A stretch of 43,704 nt of DNA, taken from positions 1 to 43,704 of the IMG/VR virus record IMGVR_UViG_3300042541_001286; one strand, given 5' to 3'. Numbering within the stretch: the first letter of the stretch is position 1; every line of letters begins with the position of its first letter. This document shows positions 15,477 to 23,297 of this stretch, piece by piece. The notes below the pieces were generated by a model that had not been told where the DNA came from, searched no databases, and saw only the letters and a list, made by a program, of their open reading frames with translations. A program made the position numbers and the translations under genes. The DNA comes from a virus.

Positions 15477-16108
15477 TTACAGTTTTCAATGGACAACCTG
15501 TAACAATTGATACTAAAATGCTTTTAACTTCTCAAAGAGCAGCTGAATTGCTTGGAAGTGATTATAAAAGCTTCATAACAGAACCATGGTTGGGAGATAA
15601 ACTTACTATTTCTTCTTTATTTCCACAGTGGATTATAAAAGCATATGAAAATAATACTACAAATATTGCTGTAATACCTATAGTAAAAAATTATATGAGA
15701 TGGCTGTTAAGCCAAGAATATGGGTATGGAGCACAGTTAAACTGGGAAAATATTAGAGTTCCTTTATACATTAATTCTATATTTTTAGAAGCATTAGCGG
15801 ATTTTTATTTTCCTGGAGCCGATTTTTCACAAGAACCATTAAAATCAATATTACCTAATATTAGAAGATTTTTAATTAGGTCTGATCAAAATTATTTTAA
15901 TGTTAAAGGAACACCAACAGCAATAAAATATATAATTTGTTCGTTATTAGGTTTTAATTTGTCTGATGTCTCTGTATTTACAGGAAGTTATGTTACAATG
16001 GAAATAAAAATTGCAACAGCACAAGAGGCATCATTTGAAACTTTCAAACCATTTTTATCCAAGTATGTAATTCCGGCAGGAATTTCTGTAAACTATACTA
16101 CTATATAA
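15473..16108 (+). CDS. Baseplate wedge protein, gp7/P2 gpI-like
   Basis: 211 residues from the ATG at 15473, which overlaps the gp6 stop by ATGA; an upstream TTG at 15440 would overlap gp6 by 37 nt and is unlikely. In P2-type baseplates gpI is encoded directly after gpJ (the gp6 counterpart). The C-terminal half shows the shared pattern: IRSDQNYFNVKGTPTAIKYI (about residues 140-159), L-L-G-F-N and VTMEIKIAT, then YVIPAG, close to the family pattern f...KGT..si......lg....v..........v.v......f..v...i.PAg. T4 gp7 is a far larger protein, so the match is to the shared wedge core. The position strengthens the call. Confidence 0.6.
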   Translation: MITVFNGQPVTIDTKMLLTSQRAAELLGSDYKSFITEPWLGDKLTISSLFPQWIIKAYENNTTNIAVIPIVKNYMRWLLSQEYGYGAQLNWENIRVPLYINSIFLEALADFYFPGADFSQEPLKSILPNIRRFLIRSDQNYFNVKGTPTAIKYIICSLLGFNLSDVSVFTGSYVTMEIKIATAQEASFETFKPFLSKYVIPAGISVNYTTI

Positions 16109-16112
16109 TCTT

Positions 16113-16565
16113 ATGTTTAAAAAAATGATGATGTTTGCTGCTTCTTTAGCTTCTAGAGGAATAAGCAATACAAAAACCGATGTTCAAACAAAACAACTTA
16201 GGGTTTTATCGTGTTTTGGTGGCAGTACTATTAACACACCTTGTGTGTTTTTAAAAACTAGTTCAGTAGATTCAACTAAAAGTTATTGTGGGGGTTGTGG
16301 CTGTGGTGACAAACCACATACATGGTTACTTCAAAGTTCTGAGGAATATTCAAAATTGGATTATCCGGTTTTAAATTGCCCAATGCAGATGCCTGGATTT
16401 AGTAATTATGATCCAAATTTTAAACCAATAGAAGTAAAATTACGAAAAGAAATGATTGAAGAAATTGATCCAAAAGAATTGGAATTGATTCAAGTAACAA
16501 TAGGATCCAGTGAAGAAAAAGAACAGTTGATAGATAAAATAAACAAAATTGTTGAGAATTCATAA
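16113..16565 (+). CDS. Cys-rich putative metal-binding protein in baseplate/neck operon
   Basis: 150 residues starting 4 nt after the previous stop, without a clear ribosome site. It has C34, C44, C59, C62, C64 and C89. The block SYCGGCGCGDKPHTWLL (residues 57-73) is followed by KLDYPVLNCPMQMPGF (81-96). Two or more Cys clusters in this spacing suggest a zinc or iron-sulfur site. From memory, T4-like marine phages carry similar proteins near gp13, but I do not know a tested function. The C-terminal 40 residues are acidic and helical (LRKEMIEEIDPKELELIQ). The gp13 late promoter lies at its end. Confidence 0.5.
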   Translation: MFKKMMMFAASLASRGISNTKTDVQTKQLRVLSCFGGSTINTPCVFLKTSSVDSTKSYCGGCGCGDKPHTWLLQSSEEYSKLDYPVLNCPMQMPGFSNYDPNFKPIEVKLRKEMIEEIDPKELELIQVTIGSSEEKEQLIDKINKIVENS

Positions 16566-16568
16566 ATA
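16561..16568 (+). promoter_or_regulatory. Late promoter CATAAATA
   Basis: CATAAATA, 5 nt (TTTCT) before the gp13 ATG at 16574, overlapping the end of the previous gene. Predicted leaderless late transcript. Confidence 0.75.
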
Positions 16569-16573
16569 TTTCT

Positions 16574-17404
16574 ATGTCTATTACTACCCGACAAGAATTT
16601 ATTGATTACACATACCGCCGTCTTGGTGCTCCTGTAATTCAAATAAATATTGATGCAGAACAGGCTGAAGATCGTTTAGACGAATCTTTAGAATATATGC
16701 ACGAACGCCATTTTGATTTTAATGAACGTGCTCAATTTATTGTGCCTGTAAGTCCTACAAATATTTTAAATAAATATTTTGATACTAGTAATTTTGGTTT
16801 TGCAGTAGGTGCTCAGGGAGTAACATCAGCAAGTACAGGTATAACTGGATATTGGCCTGCAGCATCAGATATCAGAACTATTACCAAAGTTTATAAACCA
16901 GGTAATCAAGTTGGAGATTATATGTTTGATCTTAGATATCAAATGACACTATTTGATTTCTTTGGTTTATATTTTAATCAAGGTGGATTAGCTCAAGGGC
17001 CTATGGCATCATATATGGAAAGTATGTCATACCTACAGTTAATTAACGATGTGTTTAATTATCCGGTATCATACACTTATACACGAACAACTAATAGACT
17101 ATTTTTAGAAACAGAATATGCAAAACTTGTAGCTGGATCTTATATGATGGTTGAAGCATATGTTCAGGTTAATCCAGACTATTACTCAAAAATCTGGGGA
17201 GATCGTATATTTCAACGACATTATTCTGCCATGTTAAAAAAACAATGGGCACAAAACTTAATGAAATATGCTGGTATGCCGCTTCCGGGTGGGGCTCAAC
17301 TAAATGCTGGTGCAATGATGGCTGATGCTATTAGAGAATTAGATGCTATTGAAGCTATGTTGTTGAAAACACAAGAACTCCCAGTAGATCCAATGATTGG
17401 TTAA
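16574..17404 (+). CDS. 13: Neck protein gp13
   Basis: 276 residues (T4 gp13 is 309). gp13 and gp14 seal the packaged head and form the neck. The N-terminus has the family block TRQEFIDYTYRRLGAPVIQI (residues 5-24), then DAEQAEDRLDESLEYM (27-42) and ERHFD. Residues about 185-215 carry LVAGSYMMVEAYVQVNPD. A WGDRIFQRHYSAMLKKQWAQ block (about 211-230) and a Gly-rich loop (LPGGAQLNAGAM) near the end are also typical. It begins the long neck/terminase/tail/head run in T4 order. Predicted leaderless. Confidence 0.9.
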   Translation: MSITTRQEFIDYTYRRLGAPVIQINIDAEQAEDRLDESLEYMHERHFDFNERAQFIVPVSPTNILNKYFDTSNFGFAVGAQGVTSASTGITGYWPAASDIRTITKVYKPGNQVGDYMFDLRYQMTLFDFFGLYFNQGGLAQGPMASYMESMSYLQLINDVFNYPVSYTYTRTTNRLFLETEYAKLVAGSYMMVEAYVQVNPDYYSKIWGDRIFQRHYSAMLKKQWAQNLMKYAGMPLPGGAQLNAGAMMADAIRELDAIEAMLLKTQELPVDPMIG

Positions 17405-17405
17405 A

Positions 17406-18092
17406 ATGGCAACAAATCCATATTTAAATTTAACTTCGTATGGTCCAGAACAAAATCTTATTGAAGATCTTACTGTAGAATTGATTCAAGGTATGGGACA
17501 AGATTGTTCGTATGTTCCTAGAAAATATTTTAATATTGATAAAATATTTGGTGAAGATCCAGCATCGTCTTTTGAAAAAGCATACACCCTAGAGATGTAT
17601 GTTCAGTCATATAAAGGTTTTGATGGTACTGATGTTATTACACAATTTGGTTTAGAAATTAAAGATAAAATTACATTATTATTTGCTAGACGCAGATTTA
17701 AACAAGAAATTACTAATTTAGATTCTACGATCACACGACCCAGAGAAGGAGATTTAATATACTTTCCTTTATCTAAATCTCTTTTTGAAATTAATTTTGT
17801 AGAACATGAAAACCCGTTATACCCATTAGGTAAACTATATTCATATCAAATAACTGCAGAACTATTCACTTACAGTTATGAAAAAATAGATACCAATATT
17901 TCCGCAATAAACAGTCCATATACTTCAACGCAAGGATTTTCTGGATCTATACTTATTCCATTGGCTAATAATCTGGGAACTACTCTTGGAATCAATGATG
18001 TTCTTAAAACTGAAGGAAATAGTTATGGATTTGATCCAAACAATCCATTTGATGATTGTGGATCTACCAGTGGAACTGAAGGATGTAATTAA
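17406..18092 (+). CDS. 14: Neck protein gp14
   Basis: 228 residues from the ATG at 17406, one base after the gp13 stop; a TTG at 17397 that overlaps gp13 is not credible. T4 gp14 is 256 residues. The block VELIQGMGQDCSYVPRKYFN (about residues 25-44), with the GED following, is the gp14 N-terminal signature (iq..G.dvyYlPR....D.i.gE). FARRRFKQEI and RPREGDLIYFPL (about 110-121) follow, as in the family. The Gly/Ser tail is variable. The place between gp13 and gp15 agrees with T4 order. Confidence 0.9.
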   Translation: MATNPYLNLTSYGPEQNLIEDLTVELIQGMGQDCSYVPRKYFNIDKIFGEDPASSFEKAYTLEMYVQSYKGFDGTDVITQFGLEIKDKITLLFARRRFKQEITNLDSTITRPREGDLIYFPLSKSLFEINFVEHENPLYPLGKLYSYQITAELFTYSYEKIDTNISAINSPYTSTQGFSGSILIPLANNLGTTLGINDVLKTEGNSYGFDPNNPFDDCGSTSGTEGCN

Positions 18093-18106
18093 CTTTAAGG
18101 AATTTT

Positions 18107-18760
18107 ATGTTTAACTATTTTTATAATCAAAATTTAAGAAAATTAGTTGTAGCATTTGGAGCACTGTTCAGCGATATTGACGTTGCTCATACTGATCCCG
18201 ATGGTGGAACTCCTATAAAAATAAGAGTTCCTATTCATTATGCATCACAAGAAAAATTTATTCAACGTTTATTACAGCCATCATCTATAACTCCTGGAAC
18301 TCGTATTGAAACACAACTTCCAATTATTAGTTTTATGATGAATACTATATCTCCAGACCCATCACGAAGATTAGGAAGATTTTCAAATAATAGTAATTTA
18401 AATGGATGTCAGTCAACTGGTAGTAAAATTTCTATACAAACACCAGTAAATGTATCGTTTAATTTGTTTGTATATACCCGACATACAGATGATATGTTAC
18501 AAATTATTGAACAAATTATTCCAAATTTTCTTCCAGAGCATATAATTCAATTAGATATGAACAGTGTTCAAACTAACTTAAATATTCCTATAACTATGGT
18601 GAGTAATAATTTGAGTGAAAGATATGATGGTGATTTTAATAGCCGTAGATTAAATATTGCCTCTTTTCAATTTTTAGCCAAATCATGGATCTTTGGTGAA
18701 ATTGAACCTGTTACCGCCATAAGTAATACTGTAACCAATCCAATTATTGACTTTGATTGA
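18107..18760 (+). CDS. 15: Tail sheath stabiliser / tail terminator gp15
   Basis: 217 residues (T4 gp15 is 272). It forms the hexameric ring that closes the tail and contacts the neck. The family blocks are present: LRKLVVAFGALFSDIDV (residues 10-26), KIRVPIHYASQEKFIQRLLQ (37-56), TQLPIISFMMNTI and SPDPSRRL. A strong AAGGA ribosome site lies before the ATG, so it is translated with a normal leader inside the operon transcript. The order gp14-gp15-gp16 is that of T4. Confidence 0.9.
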   Translation: MFNYFYNQNLRKLVVAFGALFSDIDVAHTDPDGGTPIKIRVPIHYASQEKFIQRLLQPSSITPGTRIETQLPIISFMMNTISPDPSRRLGRFSNNSNLNGCQSTGSKISIQTPVNVSFNLFVYTRHTDDMLQIIEQIIPNFLPEHIIQLDMNSVQTNLNIPITMVSNNLSERYDGDFNSRRLNIASFQFLAKSWIFGEIEPVTAISNTVTNPIIDFD

Positions 18761-18765
18761 GTCTT

Positions 18766-19209
18766 ATGAATATTAATAAAAATTTAGCAAAATTGTTTAA
18801 TGTGAATGAACCAAAAGAAATTACTGTAAAACCATCTGCAGGTGGCACATTTGACAATAATAATTTTCAAAAAGATTATGAATTTGTTCAATCTAATTTA
18901 AAAGATTTGCTTGGTAATGGAAATATAGCACTTGAGAGTGCATTAAAGGTTGCTACTGAATCCGATAGTCCAAGAGCATTTGAAGTAGTTGCGATTTTAT
19001 TAAAAACAATGGCAGATCTAAACAATACTGTTTTAGACGTTCATAAGAAAGCCAAAGATACTACAGCATCAACAACAAAAATTTCACAAACAAATAATTC
19101 AGTTTTTGTTGGGTCAACCAAGGATCTTCAAAACCTCTTAAATAAAGATAGAAGCACCGATAAAATAATCGAAGCAGAGGTTGTGAATAATGAGTCTGAA
19201 CAACGGTAA
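18766..19209 (+). CDS. 16: Terminase small subunit gp16
   Basis: 147 residues from the ATG at 18766 (T4 gp16 is 164); a TTG at 18757 would overlap gp15. The protein binds DNA and stimulates the packaging motor. The core block, residues about 35-95, reads FQKDYEFVQSNLKDLLGNG then ALKVATESDSPRAFEVVAIL and LLKTMADLN, matching the family pattern D.eyvR.nL..li..g.eal...l.vA..s..PRa.EV...l.k...d. The C-terminal part is charged and variable. Its end overlaps the gp17 start by 20 nt. Confidence 0.9.
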   Translation: MNINKNLAKLFNVNEPKEITVKPSAGGTFDNNNFQKDYEFVQSNLKDLLGNGNIALESALKVATESDSPRAFEVVAILLKTMADLNNTVLDVHKKAKDTTASTTKISQTNNSVFVGSTKDLQNLLNKDRSTDKIIEAEVVNNESEQR

Positions 19210-20845
19210 TCAAGGATATAGAAATAACCCAAAACTAAAGCCACCTGGCATTGATATTCAGTATACTAAGGAGCAACTGGAAGAATATGTTAAGTGTGCT
19301 AATGATCCAGTATATTTTTGTAGTAAATATGTAAAAGTAAAAACTCTTGATAAAGGTATTATGCCTTTCAAGTTGTATGATTATCAAGAAGAATTTGTAA
19401 AACAAATCCACCAAAATAGATTTGTTATTTCAAAATGGCCTCGTCAATCTGGTAAATCTACATCTGTTATTGGTTATATTTGTCATTATGTAACCTTTAA
19501 TCAAAGCGTAAATGTTGCTATTCTTGCCAATAAGTTAAAGACAGCAAAAGATGAATTATTTGCTAAACTTCAATTAGCATATGAAAATCTACCACACTTT
19601 CTACAACAAGGAGTAGTAGAATGGAACAAGACGAGTTTTAAATTGGAAAACGGGTCTAGAGTGGTCTGTGACGCAACTTCGTCTTCAGCGATCCGTGGTG
19701 GCTCTTATAACCTATTGTTGTTGGATGAGTATGCGTTCTTACCTTCGCATATTGCCGAAGAATTTTATTCTTCCACCTACCCAACCATTTCGGCAGGTTT
19801 GACTACCAAACTTATCATTGTTTCTACTCCAAATGGTATGAATCACTTTCATAAACTTTGGGTAGATGCTAATCGTCCAATGGGGCACAAACTCAAAAAT
19901 AGATTTGTACCTGTAGAAGTTGACTGGACTCAAGTTCCAATAACCCCAGGTGGACCTAGACGCAATGAAGAATGGGCAGAAGAACAGATTGCCAATACAA
20001 GCCAAGAACAGTTTAACCAGGAGTATGGTTGTAGTTTCTTGGGTTCATCTAATACCCTAATTTCATCTACAAAGTTAAATGTTCTAGCTTCTGAAGAATT
20101 TTTAACAGAAAATGCAGAAGGTTATAGAATATTTGAATTGCCTGATAAAGATAAAACTTATTTTTTACAGGCAGACGTATCTCGGGGTCAGGGTGCTGAT
20201 TATTCTGCATTTACAATAATTGAGGGCTCTACAACACCATATAAGATCGTAGCATCCTATAGAAATAATACTATAAGTCCATTTAGTTTCCCAACTGTTA
20301 TTAGAGATGCTGGAAAAACGTACAATAATGCTTATGTTCTCATTGAAACCAATGATTTGGGTGGGCAAGTATCACACATTTTACATTCCGATCTTGAATA
20401 TGATAATGTATTAATGACCAAAGTATTGGGACGTAAAGGTCAAGTTTTGTCTCAAGGATTTGGCGGTGTTGGTAAAAATGAGATGGGTATCAGGACAACT
20501 GCACAAACAAAGAAGATTGGTTGTGCAATTTTAAAGCGATTGATTGAAGAAGATAAACTTCTAATAAATGATGACCGTATTATTACTGAGTTGATGTCAT
20601 TTATATCAAAATCAAATACCTATAAAGCCGAAGACGGACAACATGATGATTTGGTCATGTCTTTAGTATTTTTTGCTTGGTTGACAAGACAAGAGTACTT
20701 TAGTGATTTAGTAGAACAATCGAAATTTAATTATGAAGAAGCGGCAAAACCCGAAGATGACAATGTTTTATTTGTAGCTCAAGAAAAAAATGGAGATGAT
20801 GGTGAAGAATTTTCTCAAGGGGGCGTTATCTGGTATCCCACATAA
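19190..20845 (+). CDS. 17: Terminase large subunit gp17
   Basis: 551 residues (T4 gp17 is 610). It is the ATP-driven packaging motor with a headful nuclease. The ATPase domain has Walker A SKWPRQSGKS (residues 81-90) and Walker B LLLLDE (175-180). A coupling motif VSTPNG follows at 211-216. The nuclease domain shows the acidic set at D329 (LQADVSRG), E386 (VLIETN) and D487 (GQHDD), as in T4 gp17. The start overlaps gp16 by 20 nt. The whole sequence is continuous with no frameshift. It is followed by a late promoter that starts the tail genes. Confidence 0.95.
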   Translation: MSLNNGNQGYRNNPKLKPPGIDIQYTKEQLEEYVKCANDPVYFCSKYVKVKTLDKGIMPFKLYDYQEEFVKQIHQNRFVISKWPRQSGKSTSVIGYICHYVTFNQSVNVAILANKLKTAKDELFAKLQLAYENLPHFLQQGVVEWNKTSFKLENGSRVVCDATSSSAIRGGSYNLLLLDEYAFLPSHIAEEFYSSTYPTISAGLTTKLIIVSTPNGMNHFHKLWVDANRPMGHKLKNRFVPVEVDWTQVPITPGGPRRNEEWAEEQIANTSQEQFNQEYGCSFLGSSNTLISSTKLNVLASEEFLTENAEGYRIFELPDKDKTYFLQADVSRGQGADYSAFTIIEGSTTPYKIVASYRNNTISPFSFPTVIRDAGKTYNNAYVLIETNDLGGQVSHILHSDLEYDNVLMTKVLGRKGQVLSQGFGGVGKNEMGIRTTAQTKKIGCAILKRLIEEDKLLINDDRIITELMSFISKSNTYKAEDGQHDDLVMSLVFFAWLTRQEYFSDLVEQSKFNYEEAAKPEDDNVLFVAQEKNGDDGEEFSQGGVIWYPT

Positions 20846-20848
20846 AAT

Positions 20849-20856
20849 GCTAAATA
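20849..20856 (+). promoter_or_regulatory. Late promoter GCTAAATA
   Basis: GCTAAATA follows the gp17 stop by 4 bases and lies 23 nt before the gp18 ATG. A proper leader with TAAGGA is present between them, unlike at the leaderless starts. Confidence 0.6.
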
Positions 20857-20879
20857 TTTGGACACCATAAGGAAATTAA

Positions 20880-22187
20880 ATGCCATCACTCAGCTCCTTC
20901 ATAAACTCAAGTCAATATTCGCTAGAAAGTACAACCAACCCTTTATTGGCTGGTATGCAATTGGGTTCCCCATATGTTGCTCCAGTATTTAATGGTGTTT
21001 CTGGAGCGGCAGGAAACAATCCTGGTGGACTATTTGGTTGGCTTGTTTACTCTCGTTCAACGGTATGGCCTCCATCTACCCTTGCAAAAGGTAATACTAC
21101 AGATACATATATTGTTTATACTAACCCACAAGATTTTGTTGGAGATTTAAATGCCTTGAGTGGAGTTACCAGTTGTCTTATTACTGCACCAAATTCTGGT
21201 GGAACGTTTGGATTATTTCAAACAGATGGAACAGACGGTCTTTTTATAAAATTAAAGGCATTAACTAACGGTAATGATTTTCTCTTTGCGATAAATTATT
21301 TGGCATATGGTGGAACTTTAATTGTTACCGGCAGTCCCGCTGGATTTAATCAATATCAAGCAGATAAAGAAAATATATTAGATGTCATTATTGGGCAAGC
21401 AGGAACTACTCAACTATGTCAATGGATGATTAATCAACCATATACAGCGGGTGTTTTTCCATCTGATGCAGATGCTAGTGGTATAACTGGTAATGGATAT
21501 ACTCTAGCAAATTATACGACCTTATTGGGTAGTTCATCTTTAACTACAGGATCAACAGTTGCTAATAGATTGTTTAACGTATATGGATTAAAAACGGTCA
21601 CAGCCGTTGACACAACCACACTACTATCAAATAGTAAGCTAACATACACGATACCGGCTGTATCCGATGTAGGTGGATTCTTTACTAGAGCCAAAAATAG
21701 AAATGAAACATATTTAACAGTAGCCGGAATTGATAGAGGTACTGTTTTAAATGGTAATATTATTAATCCAATTGATTGGCAAGATACGTTAAAAACCACA
21801 TTACGTACCAATAGAGTAAATTTCTTTGTAAATTATAATCCAAAATTCTTAGGTTCAGATTTGGTAGGAGCTACTGCCAATGCATTAATTTCATCAGACG
21901 ATAGAATTGGACCATCAAGATTGCGTTCGGCATTATCACAATCTATGACATCAATTGGTTTGAAATATCTATTTGATCTTAATAATGCAACTACAAGAGC
22001 TCAAGTAAGAGCAGAAATTCAAAGTTCATTAGATCCATTTGTTAGCTACATTGATACTTCGGCTACACAAATAATATGTGATTCTTCTAATAATACTGAT
22101 AATTCTTCTACTCTTAATATGACTGTAATTATCAAACCAATATTGAGTATTGATAGTTTTGCAGTTAACATAACACTCACACAATAA
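20880..22187 (+). CDS. 18: Tail sheath protein gp18
   Basis: 435 residues, against 659 in T4, so it lacks much of the outer protrusion domains. It contracts during infection. The N-terminal part reads FGWLVYSRSTVWPP and FLFAINYLAYGGTLIVTGSP (residues about 137-156), and the C-terminal sheath core contains RGTVLNGNIINPIDWQDTL, RTNRVNFFVNYNPKFL and DDRIGPSRLRSALSQSM (residues about 338-354), matching the sheath pattern (n.lr......rt..W......D...R......I). The C-terminus (LSIDSFAVNITLTQ) fits the terminal beta strand that links neighbours. It has a good ribosome site and is directly followed by two tube genes. Confidence 0.9.
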   Translation: MPSLSSFINSSQYSLESTTNPLLAGMQLGSPYVAPVFNGVSGAAGNNPGGLFGWLVYSRSTVWPPSTLAKGNTTDTYIVYTNPQDFVGDLNALSGVTSCLITAPNSGGTFGLFQTDGTDGLFIKLKALTNGNDFLFAINYLAYGGTLIVTGSPAGFNQYQADKENILDVIIGQAGTTQLCQWMINQPYTAGVFPSDADASGITGNGYTLANYTTLLGSSSLTTGSTVANRLFNVYGLKTVTAVDTTTLLSNSKLTYTIPAVSDVGGFFTRAKNRNETYLTVAGIDRGTVLNGNIINPIDWQDTLKTTLRTNRVNFFVNYNPKFLGSDLVGATANALISSDDRIGPSRLRSALSQSMTSIGLKYLFDLNNATTRAQVRAEIQSSLDPFVSYIDTSATQIICDSSNNTDNSSTLNMTVIIKPILSIDSFAVNITLTQ

Positions 22188-22753
22188 TGGGCATCAATAA
22201 TTCTATAACCAAATTTAAAGATGGGTTCAATGGTGGAACTAGAGCCAATAGGTTTTTAGTTACACCAACATGGCCTTCTGGTGTAGTAGTTGATAGATTA
22301 GATACACCATTTAAAATTGTATCCGCATCTTTACCTTTAGTCCAAATTAATACCATTAGTGTTCCATATCGTGGTAGACAAATTACATTTGCTGGAGATC
22401 GTCAATATAGTACGTGGGCTGTAGGAATATACGATGATAATAATGTGAACAATCTTTGGAAAGGAATGCAAAAGTGGGTAGAACTACTAGATGGTCATTA
22501 TACTCACAAAGTATATCGTGATGATTATTCATATAAACAGTTACAGACGACATGGAATATTCAACAACTGGGACTAAATGGAGACGTATTAAAAACAATT
22601 TATTTGTATAAATGTTGGCCTTCAGTTATTGGAGAAATTAACTTGAATATGGGTGAAGTGGGTTTTGTTGGGTTTAGTGTCACATTAACTTTTGATCATA
22701 TAAAAATAGTAGATAATTATAATGTGAATACATCAAATAACTCTAACCAATAA
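22187..22753 (+). CDS. 19: Tail tube protein gp19
   Basis: 188 residues (T4 gp19 is 163). It forms the inner tube of the contractile tail. The gp19 pattern is clear: FNGGTRANRFLVTP (residues 14-27), FKIVSASLPLVQINTISVPY (about 45-64), GRQITFAGDRQYSTWAVGIYDD and FVGFSVTLTFDHIKI near the C-terminus. The start overlaps the sheath stop by one base (TAATG). A paralogue follows two bases later (22756-23289), which shares the segments F-x-G-G-T-R-x-N-R-F and V-N-N-x-W-x-x-x-Q-K-W. This copy is probably the main tube subunit, but which one builds the bulk of the tube is not shown by the sequence. Confidence 0.85.
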   Translation: MGINNSITKFKDGFNGGTRANRFLVTPTWPSGVVVDRLDTPFKIVSASLPLVQINTISVPYRGRQITFAGDRQYSTWAVGIYDDNNVNNLWKGMQKWVELLDGHYTHKVYRDDYSYKQLQTTWNIQQLGLNGDVLKTIYLYKCWPSVIGEINLNMGEVGFVGFSVTLTFDHIKIVDNYNVNTSNNSNQ

Positions 22754-22755
22754 CT

Positions 22756-23289
22756 ATGCTAATAGATTTTAAAGATAATTTCTTTGGTGGTACTCGATCA
22801 AATCGTTTTAGAATTGATGGTAATTTTCCCACAGGTGGTGGTTTTACTGATTTTCATGTACGGTCATCAACCATTCCAAATATTTCATCTAAAACACTAA
22901 GTTATGATTATTTTGGAAGAAAATTTCATTATCCTGGTGAAAAAGAATATGGAACTTGGTCGTTTCAAGCATGGGACGACACAGGAGTAAACAATATTTG
23001 GGGAAGATTACAAAAATGGCATGATACAATAAATAACCATGATACAAATGTATCTGATTTAAATGCATCAAATTATAAAGCAGATAATTGGATAATACAG
23101 CATTTAAACTTAAATGGTGAAGATAGTACACAAACTCCAGTGTTAAAACAATTTAGATTATATGGGTGTTGGCCAGCAGGTATTCAACAAGTTACTTTAA
23201 ACATGGGTAATCCAAATACGTTAAATAGTTTTAACGTTATTATTGTTTTTGATTATCTTGAAATTATGAATGTGACTAATCGAACTTAA
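22756..23289 (+). CDS. Second tail tube-like protein (gp19 paralogue)
   Basis: 177 residues, tandem paralogue of gp19. Matching segments are FFGGTRSNRFRIDG (residues about 9-22), SSTIPNISSKTLSYDYFGR (about 37-55), FHYPGEKEYGTWSFQAWDD and VNNIWGRLQKWHD. A late LYGCWPAG matches LYKCWPSV of gp19. There are only two bases between the genes. It may form a distinct ring near the baseplate or the tail end, or mix into the tube. T4 has a single gp19, so the duplication is lineage-specific or derives from an old split. It is not truncated and has no frameshift. Confidence 0.8.
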   Translation: MLIDFKDNFFGGTRSNRFRIDGNFPTGGGFTDFHVRSSTIPNISSKTLSYDYFGRKFHYPGEKEYGTWSFQAWDDTGVNNIWGRLQKWHDTINNHDTNVSDLNASNYKADNWIIQHLNLNGEDSTQTPVLKQFRLYGCWPAGIQQVTLNMGNPNTLNSFNVIIVFDYLEIMNVTNRT

Positions 23290-23297
23290 GGTGAAAT

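Noticed and set aside
16104-16109. TATAAT just before the ATG at 16113 as another leaderless promoter
   Set aside because: Only 3 nt separate it from the ATG and there is no -35 box at the right distance; it is probably chance in AT-rich DNA.
17397-17405. TTG start for gp14 and TTG start (18757) for gp16
   Set aside because: Both overlap the previous gene and an ATG three codons later sits at the junction and fits the family N-terminus.
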